This document shows positions 54,049-64,000 of a DNA stretch of 64,000 nucleotides, one piece after another. The notes beneath the pieces were generated by a model that did no database searches, was not told the DNA's origin, and was given only the letters and a program-made list of their open reading frames with translations. Every line of letters starts with the position of its first letter. Position 1 is the stretch's first letter. The translations under genes were made by a program, and so were the position numbers. The DNA is from Blepharisma japonicum (taxonomy: Eukaryota > Ciliophora > Heterotrichea > Heterotrichida > Blepharismidae), in assembly GCA_949751835.1 (NCBI GenBank), contig CATKHK010000007.1, forward strand, positions 682,001 to 746,000, in the 5' to 3' direction.

Positions 54049-56475
54049 ATGGAGGGAAATAGATATGTAATAAAGCGAGACGGTTCGCGGCAAGAGATAA
54101 ACACCGAGAAAATCAGAATAAGGCTAGAAAAGCTTATGGAAGGCCTAAATCACGAGTTCATCAACTTGGATGTCGTAGTAAAAAAGGTTTCAGAAGGAAT
54201 TTATAATGGTGTCTCTACTTCTCAACTGGACAATTTAGCAGCTGAGACCTGTGCTTACATGAACATAGTCCACCCTGACTATTCTTTATTAGCTGCTCGC
54301 GTTGTGGTGTCAAATTTGCATAAAATGACTAAATCAAGCTTCTTTGAAGTGATCCATAACCTGCATAACATGACTGACAGCTTGGGCAGACCCGCGCCAC
54401 TTATAGCAACTGACGTTTATGAGTTCATACAGGCAAACCAAGAAGCACTTGAAGCTGCTATTGATTTTAACAGGGACTTTGCCTATGACTACTTTGGGTT
54501 CAAGACTTTGGAGAGAAGCTATCTGTTGAAGATTGATGGAAAAATTGCTGAAAGACCTCAGCATATGCTGATGAGGGTTTCTTGTGGAATCCACTTAGGA
54601 GATGTGGAAGCTGCAATAAACACTTATAACCTGATGAGCCAGAAGTGGTTTATCCATGGATCGCCAACTTTGTTCAACTCAGGCACTCCAAACAACCAAA
54701 TGTCTTCATGCTTCCTGCTTACTATGCAAGATGATAGTATTGAAGGAATCTACGATACCTTAAAGCAATGTGCACTAATCAGTAAAAGTGCTGGGGGTAT
54801 TGGACTCAGCGTTCACAATATCAGAGCTGCTTCTTCTTATATAAGAGGCACCAACGGGACTTCTAACGGTTTAGTTCCCATGCTCAGAGTTTTCAACGAT
54901 ACCGCCAGATACGTTGACCAAGGTGGCGGGAAAAGAAAAGGAGCCTTTGCCATTTACTTAGAGCCTTGGCACGCTGATATCTTTGAGTTTTTACTATTAA
55001 GAAGAAATACCGGCAAAGAAGAACAACGAGCAAGAGACTTATTTTATGGACTTTGGATACCAGACTTATTCATGAAAAGAGTTGAAAGCAATGGAAACTG
55101 GACTCTTATGTGTCCAAATGAATGCCCAGGACTTAGCGATGTATGGGGCGAAGAATTCGATGAGCTCTACCAACGATATGAAGCTGAAGGAAGAGGCCGA
55201 AAAACAATTAAAGCACAAACCCTCTGGTCAACCATCATTGACAGCCAAACAGAAACTGGTACCCCTTACATGCTTTTCAAGGACCATGTCAACCGTTACT
55301 CTAACCAGAAGAACCTTGGCACTATTAAGTCCAGTAACTTGTGTACAGAAATAGTCGAGTATACCTCAAAAGACGAAATCGCAGTCTGCAACTTAGCCTC
55401 AATTGCACTAAATAGATATGTGATTGACAGAAAAGTTTTTGATTTCCAAAAACTTTTTGAGGTAACTAAAGTTGTGACCTACAACCTTAACAAAATTATT
55501 GATAGGAATTTCTACCCTCTCCCACAATGCTCGAGATCTAATCTTAGACACAGGCCAATTGGGATTGGTGTACAAGGGCTTGCTGATGCTTTTCTGCTAT
55601 TAAGACTTCCATTTGAAAGCCCTGAAGCAATGCAGCTGAATAGAGACATTTTTGAAACTATTTATTTTGCTTCTTTAACGGCTTCAAATGAGCTTGCAGA
55701 GAGATATGGCCCTTATGAGACTTATGAAGGGTCACCTATATCCCAAGGTCTTTTCCAATTCGACATGAGAGGGATCACTCCTTCATCTCGCTGGGATTGG
55801 GACACCTTAAGAGCCAAAGTTGCTAAATTTGGAGTAAGAAACTCCTTATTGGTCGCCCCAATGCCTACAGCCTCGACTTCCCAAATCTTAGGTAACAACG
55901 AAAGTTTTGAGCCTTATACTTCCAATATCTACACCCGCAGAGTCCTTGCAGGCGAATTTGTCTGCTTAAACCCACATCTTGTAAAAGACTTAATAGAAAG
56001 AGGCCAATGGACTCACAACGTAAAGAACAAAATCATTGCAAATAACGGCTCAGTCCAAGATCTCCACGAGATTTCAGCTGATTTAAGGAAACTTTACAAG
56101 ACCATTTGGGAAGTCCCTCAGAGGACACTTATTGATATGGCAGTCACAAGAATGCCATTTATAGACCAAAGCCAAAGTTTAAATGTATTTATTTCAGAAC
56201 CCAGTTTCGGGAAACTTACGTCTCTGCATTTTTACTGCTGGAAACGAGGCCTGAAAACTGGGATGTATTATATGAGATCAAGACCTGCCGCAGACGCTAT
56301 TAAGTTTACAGTTGACGTTGAGAAATTGTTAATTTCTAGCGGATTTAACACAAAACTTGCAGAAGATTTTGCAAACGATGAAAACTCAGACCCAAACCAG
56401 CCTTTGCAAGAGAAGAAAGGGAAAAGGGTTAATTCAAACGCAGAAGAAGAAGTGTGTATTTCATGCTCTGGTTAA
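54049..56475 (+). CDS. RRM1: Ribonucleotide reductase large subunit (class I)
   Basis: 808-aa R1 chain that makes deoxynucleotides with the R2 subunit. The N-terminal ATP-cone begins [13 protein letters not shown]. Active-site signatures are [14 protein letters not shown] (catalytic Cys with the flanking Asn and Glu), NLASIALN and [15 protein letters not shown]. The C-terminus ends VCISCSG, the redox-active Cys pair that is reduced by thioredoxin/glutaredoxin. All Trp codons are UGG; no UGA is used in 808 codons. Confidence 0.98.
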   Translation: MEGNRYVIKRDGSRQEINTEKIRIRLEKLMEGLNHEFINLDVVVKKVSEGIYNGVSTSQLDNLAAETCAYMNIVHPDYSLLAARVVVSNLHKMTKSSFFEVIHNLHNMTDSLGRPAPLIATDVYEFIQANQEALEAAIDFNRDFAYDYFGFKTLERSYLLKIDGKIAERPQHMLMRVSCGIHLGDVEAAINTYNLMSQKWFIHGSPTLFNSGTPNNQMSSCFLLTMQDDSIEGIYDTLKQCALISKSAGGIGLSVHNIRAASSYIRGTNGTSNGLVPMLRVFNDTARYVDQGGGKRKGAFAIYLEPWHADIFEFLLLRRNTGKEEQRARDLFYGLWIPDLFMKRVESNGNWTLMCPNECPGLSDVWGEEFDELYQRYEAEGRGRKTIKAQTLWSTIIDSQTETGTPYMLFKDHVNRYSNQKNLGTIKSSNLCTEIVEYTSKDEIAVCNLASIALNRYVIDRKVFDFQKLFEVTKVVTYNLNKIIDRNFYPLPQCSRSNLRHRPIGIGVQGLADAFLLLRLPFESPEAMQLNRDIFETIYFASLTASNELAERYGPYETYEGSPISQGLFQFDMRGITPSSRWDWDTLRAKVAKFGVRNSLLVAPMPTASTSQILGNNESFEPYTSNIYTRRVLAGEFVCLNPHLVKDLIERGQWTHNVKNKIIANNGSVQDLHEISADLRKLYKTIWEVPQRTLIDMAVTRMPFIDQSQSLNVFISEPSFGKLTSLHFYCWKRGLKTGMYYMRSRPAADAIKFTVDVEKLLISSGFNTKLAEDFANDENSDPNQPLQEKKGKRVNSNAEEEVCISCSG

Positions 56476-56560
56476 TTTTAATTAATCTTGAATTATTATG
56501 GTAAATTTTGTGTTAAATTTTAACTAATTTTCAACTATTATATAATTATTAGGGTAAATT

Positions 56561-59080
56561 TTAAAATCTCATATCAATTCTTGGCTCATGACCGAGAATT
56601 GAAGAGTCACTTTTGTCCCAGTTTTTGTTGAAATCAAAATAAAATTCGACAGGGGAATATTTGAAAAGTCCTTGAGTGTGGTCAAATATAGCTGCGCTGT
56701 AGGAGTAGCTTAAAAAGTGCTCTTTAGGAGAAAAGGTTCGGAATTCTAAGCTGCAATCGTCAAAGGTAGAAGGGATTATTTGGTGATAAGCAGCACCTAA
56801 GGAGACTGCATAGTCTGGAGCAGCAACTTTATTCCCAAATGCGTCAAGTGCGTGCTTTTGGACTGTTTGGAAGCCGAGGTCAAGCCTGTGTGCAATAATT
56901 TCATTAACCGCCTGGTCTCTTGACAGTTCTGAAGACACAAATGACTGATAAGGCTGGCTTGAGCCCAAATCTTCAGTCCTTGGCCAAAAATCAGTCGTAA
57001 GCGGTAGCAATAACGGTTCTAATATCGCATTCCATAATGACTCATAATACTCCAGGGCATCTTTATTATACAAGCTTGAATCCCCATCCAAAATACTTTC
57101 TGGAAACTCAGTAACCAATGGAAAAGCTTGTCCCCATCTTCTTTTAAATGACGAAAACCTCTTTTTGTATATATGAGACGACATATGAGTATGCTCGGAG
57201 CCCATCTTAGGGTCACGTTCACTATTCCTAGACCAATCATGCATGCTGTCTCTTCTTCCGCTTTCCACACTGCCTCTTCTAGGCGACAGTGACATACTAT
57301 CTCCACTACCCTCACTCATTTTTCTCTTATTCAGCTCTCCTAATAAAGAATTGCTGGAATTATTGATTTTTGGCATTGTTAATTTATCATTAGTCCTTCG
57401 GCTTCTAGGGCTGGCCAGATCATCAAAACTTCCTATTGCTAAATTCTCGTTTCCAGCGGATTTTATAAGGAAAAGACTTTTATTGAGAGTCACGTGGATT
57501 GTGGAGAGCCTGAATAAGGGGTGAAACTTGTGAGGACGCTCATGGGTGATGGTATGGACCGAGCTTTGAAGATTGCAAGTGCCTTCAAGCTGCACAAAGG
57601 AATAGAACCAATGGGTTCGGAACCAGTAGGGGCAAGTATAGTTTTTCACATTGTTTTCTTCACTTCTCATTATAACTTCATCGAAATCGTCGTCAATAGA
57701 AGAAACAGTGGGCTGGGCATCGTAGATTAGCATAGGGGTTGGGTGCATAGGTTTTCGCCTTAGACACATTACTTCGAGGGTAGCTCCAAAAGCTAATACA
57801 CGGACCTTGGTAAGTTTTATAAGTCTTTTATTGGTGTAGTAAACTGAATTTCCAGCTGAAATTACTATTAATTCAGCCCCAGTGTAGCTGCTTTTCTTTT
57901 CATTTTCTTGGATTTGCAAACGGTTTAAGGTAAAATTGATAGCTTCTAGAAAGTTTGTATTTTTTGATGACGCTAAAGTTGTAGAATAGTGAGTCAAAGC
58001 TGCAAGGGACTTGGACACATTATATATAAGTGATGGGTGAAACCCTTGAAATATTTCTGAGTTTTCATTGAATTTTTCTAACGGAAACAGCTGTAAAAAT
58101 GCATCCCCAGTTACCCCAGATTCGGTTTTCCAATTAATTAATGAAGGAAAGAACATAATTTCTCTTTTAATAATTTTCATAACGTCTTTAAAAGAATTCC
58201 TGATATCAGAAGTTTTCAAAATCTCTTTATAGACATCAATATATGGTCTCTTTTTCCCATCAACTTGATAGCCAATATTTCAAGCTTCATCAGTAGAGAT
58301 AGGTATAAAGACTCTGCAATAAAAAATGACGCTGATTTCATGAGAAGTTTTTTTGAGAATTTGCCTTTCAAAAGCAGTCATTAATAGAGAAATCATTTTT
58401 TCTCAGTAAAGCAGCCCGCTTGGGGAATGCTCCCACATTTCTTTGGACAGTTCTATTAATCATATAGTTTTGGCTGATTTCGACCTATACGTGATCTTTG
58501 TGTCTTTTGTGATAACCCCGCTTAACCCGCTTTTCCTTTCTACAATTAAATCACTTATTTCAGTCCTCACCCCATTTTTTGACAACCTTTGGCTTTTGTA
58601 TACAGCAGAATCCCTAAACGCTTGTGAAAGCTTCCACATTTCTCCCCTCCCCAAGCTTTGGTCTTTTATAGACACTAGAACCGCTTGTAGCTCATATTTA
58701 GCTAAATCGGGCCTTCTTACATTTACATCTAAATTCCTCAGATGGTTTATATTTAATACCGAAGCCAGCTGGGTGCTTATACTGAGCGTAATATTTGCTT
58801 TATTAGTCATTGAGGTCGATGTGACTTGTACCACAAATGGCTGTGCTGAATTATCATTTGGTATAATTTCCAAAATATCTTTATCCTGCACTCCATGGAA
58901 AACATCACTATTGATTATTAAATCTGCACTAGAAAACTGAGGGGTGTGGAACGTGGACTGGAAAACCTCATTTACCCACTCTTCAGCCTCATGCGACTCA
59001 GGCTGCTTTTCAGTCTTTTTCATGAAGTTTTTCCACCGAGACTTGACTGCTTTCTTATTTTTCCCATCATTTTTATTCAT
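56561..59080 (-). CDS. IML1: Short IML1/DEPDC5-type GATOR1 subunit
   Basis: 839 aa joining two frames through UGA-Trp codons. The N-terminal half matches IML1/DEPDC5: PDLAKYELQAVLVSIKDQ, GRGEMWKLSQ, RTEISDLIVE, the SAKTI-W-LIELSKEMWE segment, and then the vWA-like block ISVIFYCR. Two later blocks (RPHKFHPLFRLST and FLSYSYSAAIFDHT) also fit, with a Ser/Arg-rich insert (about 600-660) between. In yeast and animals this subunit represses TORC1 through Rag/Gtr GTPases when amino acids are scarce. The protein lacks the DEP domain and C-terminal region of the ~1600-aa homologues. Its ATG is 9 bp downstream of the GDI stop. Confidence 0.85.
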
Positions 59081-59089
59081 TTTAAGAGA

Positions 59090-60472
59090 TTAACTATCTA
59101 CTTGTTGAGGTTGGGCCACTTGAGGTCTGAGGGTGGTTTCTAAGTTGATAGGCTCGCCCATCATTCTTTCCCAAAGGTTCAGCACGTCGTCGCAGGCGCT
59201 TTCAAAGTGTGAGGTGGCATCATAAGATTTGCTGACGAAGAGGTTATCAGCTCTGCCGTCTTCTGTAGGCTCAAAGGTGTCGTAAACTTTAATGAAAGAT
59301 ACAAGGACGTCTCCTATTAGTTGGTAAGCTGGCTGAAGTTCGGCTTCTGGGGCGTCAGTTTCGACGCTGGTACTGCAAATTGCAATGTAATAGCCTTCAG
59401 AGCAGACACAGTGAGAGCTGGACATAAAAGATACATAAATATCATTGCGTCGTCCTACTTGGCGCTGTGGGATTATAATTTGACCTGAAGGAGCATTGTC
59501 GCTGTTAGGAACTGGGTGGTTGAGGATGCAGATAGCTCTGATGACTCTGCCTGTAGATCTTGCTTTATTGAGGTTTAATACGTAGGAAGGGTCACATAAA
59601 ATCAATGGAGCTCTGGCCACTTCGCCTTCAGCCCTAACTCCACAGACCTTACCGTCTTCTCCAAATAGGATTTCGTCAATTGGCTTATTTAGCATATAAG
59701 TACCCCCATATATAGCAGAAAGCCTGGAAAACCCTTCAGCGATACCACCAATACCATAGACTGGATATAAGAAAGGAGAATTCCCATACAACCCAATGCT
59801 GTCCATGTATAGCTTAGCTTTCATTGCCAAATCGTGGCTTGGCTGGTCCAAAAAGGCGTCACTAGTATAAAGCGCAACAGCGTGGCCTATAAAATCAATG
59901 GTGTTTTCTTCCAGTCCAAATGCGGCAAACAGTTCTCTGCCTGTCTGTCTCTGTAAATTCATGTTTTTATGCGTCGCTGGGTCATTTGGTTCGTAGTTTT
60001 GGACGAATTTAAAGAATTTCTTGCATCTTCGCTTCTCAAAGAGCCCCATAAGGTCGCTTTTAAGGGCTTCAGAATCTGTGGCAGGGACTTTGTGAACCTT
60101 GGCTTTGGCTTTAGAAAAGACGCCGCCTGCTGAGACTTGCATGACATAGGAGCCGTCGACACATTTCCATTCCAAGTTATTGGCGACTGTCTCTGTATGG
60201 AGAATAAGCTTTACAAGTTTGCCGTTTGCCATGGTAAACTTAGGGATAAGATCGACGTTCCATTCTCTGTTGGCTCCAAGTTCTGCAGGAGGTTCGGTGC
60301 CTGGGTAGAAAACTCTATAAAGATTCGTCAAGTTTAATGATGCTGTTTCACCTCCGTAAAAATTGTTACGGTCTAAATGCAATACTTTCTTGCCGTGAGC
60401 AGACAGCAGGCCAGAAATTATGCATTCTGTGAGTCCTGTTCCCAAGACTATAGCATCGTATGTTTCTTCCAT
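59090..60472 (-). CDS. GDI1: Rab GDP-dissociation inhibitor
   Basis: 460-aa GDI, the chaperone that extracts prenylated GDP-Rabs from membranes and recycles them. FAD-like N-terminus YDAIVLGTGLTECIISGLLSAHGKKVLHLDRNNFYGGE, then the Rab-binding platform and prenyl-binding residues; blocks YKVPATDSEAL-like, IDFIGHAVALYTSD, YPVYGIGGIAEGFSRLSAIYGGTYMLNKP and GRADNLFVSKSYDATSHFE are all present. No in-frame UGA. GDI rather than the escort protein REP because the length and the IDFIGHA segment fit GDI. Confidence 0.97.
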   Translation of the reverse strand: MEETYDAIVLGTGLTECIISGLLSAHGKKVLHLDRNNFYGGETASLNLTNLYRVFYPGTEPPAELGANREWNVDLIPKFTMANGKLVKLILHTETVANNLEWKCVDGSYVMQVSAGGVFSKAKAKVHKVPATDSEALKSDLMGLFEKRRCKKFFKFVQNYEPNDPATHKNMNLQRQTGRELFAAFGLEENTIDFIGHAVALYTSDAFLDQPSHDLAMKAKLYMDSIGLYGNSPFLYPVYGIGGIAEGFSRLSAIYGGTYMLNKPIDEILFGEDGKVCGVRAEGEVARAPLILCDPSYVLNLNKARSTGRVIRAICILNHPVPNSDNAPSGQIIIPQRQVGRRNDIYVSFMSSSHCVCSEGYYIAICSTSVETDAPEAELQPAYQLIGDVLVSFIKVYDTFEPTEDGRADNLFVSKSYDATSHFESACDDVLNLWERMMGEPINLETTLRPQVAQPQQVDS

Positions 60473-60535
60473 TTTCTATTACAATAGATTAACAACATCC
60501 ACAAAAAGTTTTAAAATTTAATCACCTCTATTTAT

Positions 60536-62695
60536 TTAGTCTTCATCATTACCTTCTCTGCGAAGTTTTTCTTGATAGCTCATCTTCAGCTCTTCAAGTG
60601 CTCCAGGGTCAACAGGTTCCAGCCTATTAAACTCCATCGAAAACTCTCCTTGTCCTTGTGTATTTCCTCTAATTTCACTTGCATAACCAAACATTTGTGC
60701 TAATGGTGCTTCTGCAATAATCCCAGCAGTCCCATCAGCCCTCGTAAAAGTATCCTTCACAATAGCTCTTCTTTTAACAAGTCCATTAATAACAGTAGCC
60801 TGACAATCATGAGGGGCCGTAATTTCTACAGTCATAATAGGCTCTAGCACAGCAGGTTTCGCATTAGGAAAAGCCAATTTAAAAGACTGCTTTGTGGCGG
60901 TCATAAAAGCATTAGAGTTAGAATCGACCACGTGGGTTTGGCCATCAACCAGGACATATTGTAAGTTAAGCACTGGGTAGCCAACCTGCGGGCCTTTCTT
61001 GCAGCACTCTAAGAATGCTTTTTCAATTGCGGATTTGAATTCTCCTCCTATATTGTTACCAATAGTTTTGTCGAGGAATCTGCTTGGGACAAGCTCGCCT
61101 GGCTTGAGGTCTGGGATTGGCTCAATATACCCTTGGACTCCAGCGTACTGTCCATTGCCTCCTGTCTGTTTTTTGTGCAAATAGTTAAAATCAGCTCGGC
61201 CATGGATTGTTTCTCTATAATTCACAGCTGGAGCGCCTAGTTCTACTGGTAAATCAAATTCCCTTCTTATTCTTTCAGCGTAAATTTGTAAATGCAGCTC
61301 TCCCATACCAGAAATAATAGTTTCATTACTTTCCTCGTCTACTTTTACTCTAAATGTAGGGTCTTCTCTTTGGAATTTTGTCAAGGCTTTATTAAACTTG
61401 ATCCCTGCATTTTTTTCAGTTGGTCTTATAGATAAAGAAATTACAGGCTCAGGTACATACATAGACGACATTGCGTAGTTTACAGTCCCATCAGTAAAGG
61501 TATCCCCACTATTACATTCAATGCCAAATAATGCACAAATGTCGCCAGCTTCACTTTCAGTGATTTCTGCCATTTCATTAGCGTGCATTCTGACCATTCT
61601 AGAAATTTTGGTTCGCTTTTTTGTGGATGTGTTGATTATATAGTCGCCCTTTTTTAATTTACCTTGATAAATACGGATGTAAGTAAGCTGGCCAAAGCGA
61701 TTTTCTTCAAGCTTAAAGGCAAGGCAAACTAAAGGTAGTTTTGGGTCGATTTTTAGCTCAACTTTTTCTTCGTTATTGTTAAGGTCAAGTCCGATGTTTT
61801 TTACTTCATATGGATTAGGCAAATAGTCAGCCACCGCATCAAGGACAAGCTGAGCGCCTTTATTTTTATAAGCTGAGCCCATAAGAATAGGGGAAAACTT
61901 TAGGGCAATTGTGGATCTCCTGACTGCGTCTTTGATTTCTTTATCCGTAGGCATTTCTCCATTTAAAAACTTGTCACCTATGAAATCGTCTACATCAGCT
62001 AAATTTTCAACTAATTCTTGTCTAGTTTGTTGTGTTTTTTCTAGCATGTTTTCAGGGATAGGCATTTCTGTTGGGATTTCTCCCCATCTCCCTTGAAAAC
62101 TATATGCTTTCTTCTCAATGACATCAATAATCCCACTAAATGTATCTTCTTGTCCAATCGGCAGCTGGATCAAGGCAGACCTCACTGGGATTTTTTGCTT
62201 TATTGAGTTATAAGTCGTTAAATAGTTGGACCCAGCCCTGTCCAGCTTATTAATAAAAGTTAGCCTGGGCACATTATATCTCCTCATCTGTCGGTCTACA
62301 GTCATAGTTTGACTTTGCACCCCGCTTGCGCCACACACAAGTAGAACGGCGCCGTCTAACACCCTTAAAGCTCTTTCGACCTCAATAGTAAAATCGACAT
62401 GTCCTGGGGTGTCGATAAGGTTAATATTGATATCTTTCCATTTACAGTATGTGGCTGCACTTTGGATTGTGATCCCTCTTTCTCTTTCGAGCTCCATGGA
62501 GTCCATTTTGGCTCCGACTTTGTCATTGCCTTTAACTTCATGGATCTCTTTGATTTTTCCTGTGTAAAAAAGGACTCTTTCAGTGAATGTGGTCTTTCCG
62601 CTGTCAATATGGGCAGAAATACCAATGTTTCGAGTTCTGGTCATATCGGAGAAGGAACGACGAAGAAGAGGGAATCGTCGAAGCCACACCTGCAT
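60536..62695 (-). CDS. GFM1: Mitochondrial translation elongation factor G (mtEF-G1)
   Basis: 719-aa translocase GTPase. A basic, Arg/Leu-rich N-terminus (MQVWLRRFPLLRRSF) looks like a mitochondrial targeting sequence. GTPase motifs: AHIDSGKTT, DTPGHVDFTIE, NKLDR; then domains II-V including HLHKKQTGGNGQYAGV and the MFGYASEIRGNTQGQGEFSMEF C-terminal block. The first methionine after the presequence is followed directly by TRTRNIGISAHID as in the family. No UGA is used. Mitochondrial rather than cytosolic eEF2, which is longer and has the diphthamide loop. Confidence 0.97.
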   Translation of the reverse strand: MQVWLRRFPLLRRSFSDMTRTRNIGISAHIDSGKTTFTERVLFYTGKIKEIHEVKGNDKVGAKMDSMELERERGITIQSAATYCKWKDININLIDTPGHVDFTIEVERALRVLDGAVLLVCGASGVQSQTMTVDRQMRRYNVPRLTFINKLDRAGSNYLTTYNSIKQKIPVRSALIQLPIGQEDTFSGIIDVIEKKAYSFQGRWGEIPTEMPIPENMLEKTQQTRQELVENLADVDDFIGDKFLNGEMPTDKEIKDAVRRSTIALKFSPILMGSAYKNKGAQLVLDAVADYLPNPYEVKNIGLDLNNNEEKVELKIDPKLPLVCLAFKLEENRFGQLTYIRIYQGKLKKGDYIINTSTKKRTKISRMVRMHANEMAEITESEAGDICALFGIECNSGDTFTDGTVNYAMSSMYVPEPVISLSIRPTEKNAGIKFNKALTKFQREDPTFRVKVDEESNETIISGMGELHLQIYAERIRREFDLPVELGAPAVNYRETIHGRADFNYLHKKQTGGNGQYAGVQGYIEPIPDLKPGELVPSRFLDKTIGNNIGGEFKSAIEKAFLECCKKGPQVGYPVLNLQYVLVDGQTHVVDSNSNAFMTATKQSFKLAFPNAKPAVLEPIMTVEITAPHDCQATVINGLVKRRAIVKDTFTRADGTAGIIAEAPLAQMFGYASEIRGNTQGQGEFSMEFNRLEPVDPGALEELKMSYQEKLRREGNDED

Positions 62696-63044
62696 ATTTT
62701 ATTAATAAAATTCACGATGATCATTCATTTTGGTGAAGAAGAGCTTAAAATAGAGAAGCGATTAAGGCATTATAGAGATTTATATTGATTAAATTAAAAA
62801 TATTTAAATTGAAGCAAGACCAAATAATATGAAATTAAAAGATATTCTGACTAATTAATAGGATTATCTTTTGCTGAAAATTAATATCATATCTGTCCTA
62901 AAATTTCGTCCTTAACTCTGAACTCTCCACCTTCAAGTATCAGGCACTACTGGATAGCCGAATTTCGATAACAGGATATATTATAAATTATCAGAATTTT
63001 TATATTCAAAATTTTAATAAATTATTATGTTTAATGAATGAAAT
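62696..63044. other. Intergenic region upstream of GFM1
   Basis: About 350 bp; a plus-strand frame overlapping GFM1 is its antisense shadow. No RNA gene or repeat seen. Confidence 0.5.
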
Positions 63045-64000
63045 TTAAATTTCATCCAAAATTACCAGCTTCGTTTTAATTGAGTTTATGATCATTTCAT
63101 TCACTTGGTCTGCAAAATCAAGCTTTTTCACGTTGTGAGGGTTTATGACACCTAACTTAACTTCACTTTCCTTTGCAATTTTATCAATTTCATTTGCTTT
63201 ATCCTTTAATCTTGCAACTCTTTCTACTTTTGGGATTGTCTCGTCCAAAATATCGTCTCTAAAATTCATTTTCATTATTGGGATATCAGGAGTCTTTGAA
63301 ATATCTCTTAAAACCCTTTTATCAGCTAAATAGTCAGTATAAATAGGCTCTCTTTTCTTTTTAGGTTCAGGAATCATGCTATTTTTCTTTCATTTTCGCT
63401 TCATAAAACTTCCTCTAGATTCAGTATCAGAGCTGGTGTCTTTTTTGATACTCCAGCTTTTAGAAGACGAGGTAGATTCAGATGTTTTTATGATAGAAAC
63501 GTGACGAGATTTTTCTAAATATTTTATTTCTTTAAGAGGATCTATTCTTGGAGGGAAAATTTCTCTGACAATTTCTGAGTATTGGATTCTTTTGGCTAAG
63601 TGCAATTTTTTCGCTTGCTTTGACTTTTCTTTTTCCTCTTTTAGAAGCTTTTCCTCTTCAATAATCTTAGCTGTGAATATTGATTTCTCTGATAATGCTG
63701 AGGAATTTATTTTATATTTTAGGGATTGGTTTTTTAAATCTTGCATTCTTCTTAAATCATGCTCCTTTTTCAGTTCATCATGATACTTCATATAAGATAA
63801 AAGTTCCTGATGATTTAGAGGCTTATGCAAAAGCTTCAGCTTAATTAATTCATTTTTTTGCTTTTCTTGGTTCTGCATCAAAATCTCATTCTCATACGAT
63901 TTTTCTATTTTTTGAAATAAAGGCTCTTCTGAAATGACTTTTCGATAGTCTTTTTCACCAATTTCTCTCAAAGTCGCAATTTCCTTTTTCCTTCTTTCTG
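63045..64000 (-). CDS. Coiled-coil protein (5' end outside window)
   Basis: Frame open from the right edge to TAA at 63045, with one UGA-Trp (KRKWKKNSMIPEP). Highly charged (Lys/Glu) coiled coil up to residue about 150 of the visible part, then a Ser-rich segment and a final helical part (RLKDKANEIDKIAKESEVKLG). The upstream end is E-R-R-K-K-E-I in frame at the edge, so the start lies outside. Not assigned to a family; long Lys/Glu helices suggest a cytoskeletal protein. Confidence 0.7.

Noticed and set aside
60999-62788. Plus-strand frames over GFM1
   Set aside because: Antisense to a strongly conserved coding sequence.
1-64000. tRNA or rRNA genes
   Set aside because: Intergenic stretches were scanned by eye for T-arm-like GTTCRA motifs and paired arms; none convincing. 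A tRNAscan run would decide.
1-64000. Telomere repeats or a chromosome end
   Set aside because: No run of CCCTAACA-type or G-rich repeat units; genes run off both edges.

Overview
This 64-kb window looks like somatic (macronuclear-type) DNA of a heterotrich ciliate, most likely Blepharisma or a close relative. The evidence is AT-rich DNA, densely packed genes on both strands, UGA read as tryptophan at conserved positions in many genes with only UAA and UAG closing frames, and three tiny spliceosomal-type introns of 15, 15 and 16 nt. Reading UGA as Trp turns dozens of short open frames into about 30 real genes; coordinates below use that code.

Layout, left to right. 1-8.5 kb: 3' truncated MFS transporter, a protein with four helix-turn-helix-like repeats, a divergent kinesin, a SPIRAL1-like microtubule-binding protein, an AIM24-like membrane protein, an ABHD17-type depalmitoylase and a p24 cargo receptor. 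9-16 kb: PP2C phosphatase, a five-CH-domain protein, a calcium-dependent protein kinase and RPL10. 16.4-24.3 kb: an S28 peptidase with an altered nucleophile motif, a decayed partial copy of a permuted-papain-like hydrolase, a winged-helix STAND-type ATPase, a stray RPL10 fragment, the intact hydrolase gene and a Pho80-like cyclin. 24.6-34.8 kb is gene-poor and duplication-rich: two unrecognised genes, two 1.18-kb direct repeats of a decayed coiled-coil gene flanking a kelch-like gene, a possible small inverted-repeat element, an OTU-like gene remnant and an NDUFAF6-like gene with a decayed partial copy beside it. 34.9-44.6 kb: POLD2, a 1706-aa tandem CHAT-protease/STAND-NTPase protein sharing a 45-bp divergent upstream region with an N-acylated disordered protein, RPS21 and a longin-like protein. 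44.9-64 kb: a chromodomain-bromodomain-chromodomain-SNF2-PHD remodeller, a small unknown protein, a SHAQKYF-type MYB protein, an EF-hand/IQ/B-box protein, RRM1, a short IML1 (GATOR1) protein, Rab GDI, mitochondrial EF-G and a 5' truncated coiled-coil protein.

Most genes are single-copy housekeeping genes with no operon logic; neighbours are often only 7-60 bp apart. The most striking item is the CHAT-STAND protein (36258-41378): a caspase-fold protease with its His/Cys dyad, a Cys/His-rich linker, a P-loop NTPase, a helical region, then a second CHAT-like domain that has lost both catalytic motifs followed by a second P-loop NTPase. It has the form of an NLR-like signalling protease and, as far as I know, has no described ciliate counterpart. 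A second theme is local duplication: three duplicated segments each carry the 3' end of a gene (S28, NDUFAF6-like, RPL10), which bears on how these copies arose.
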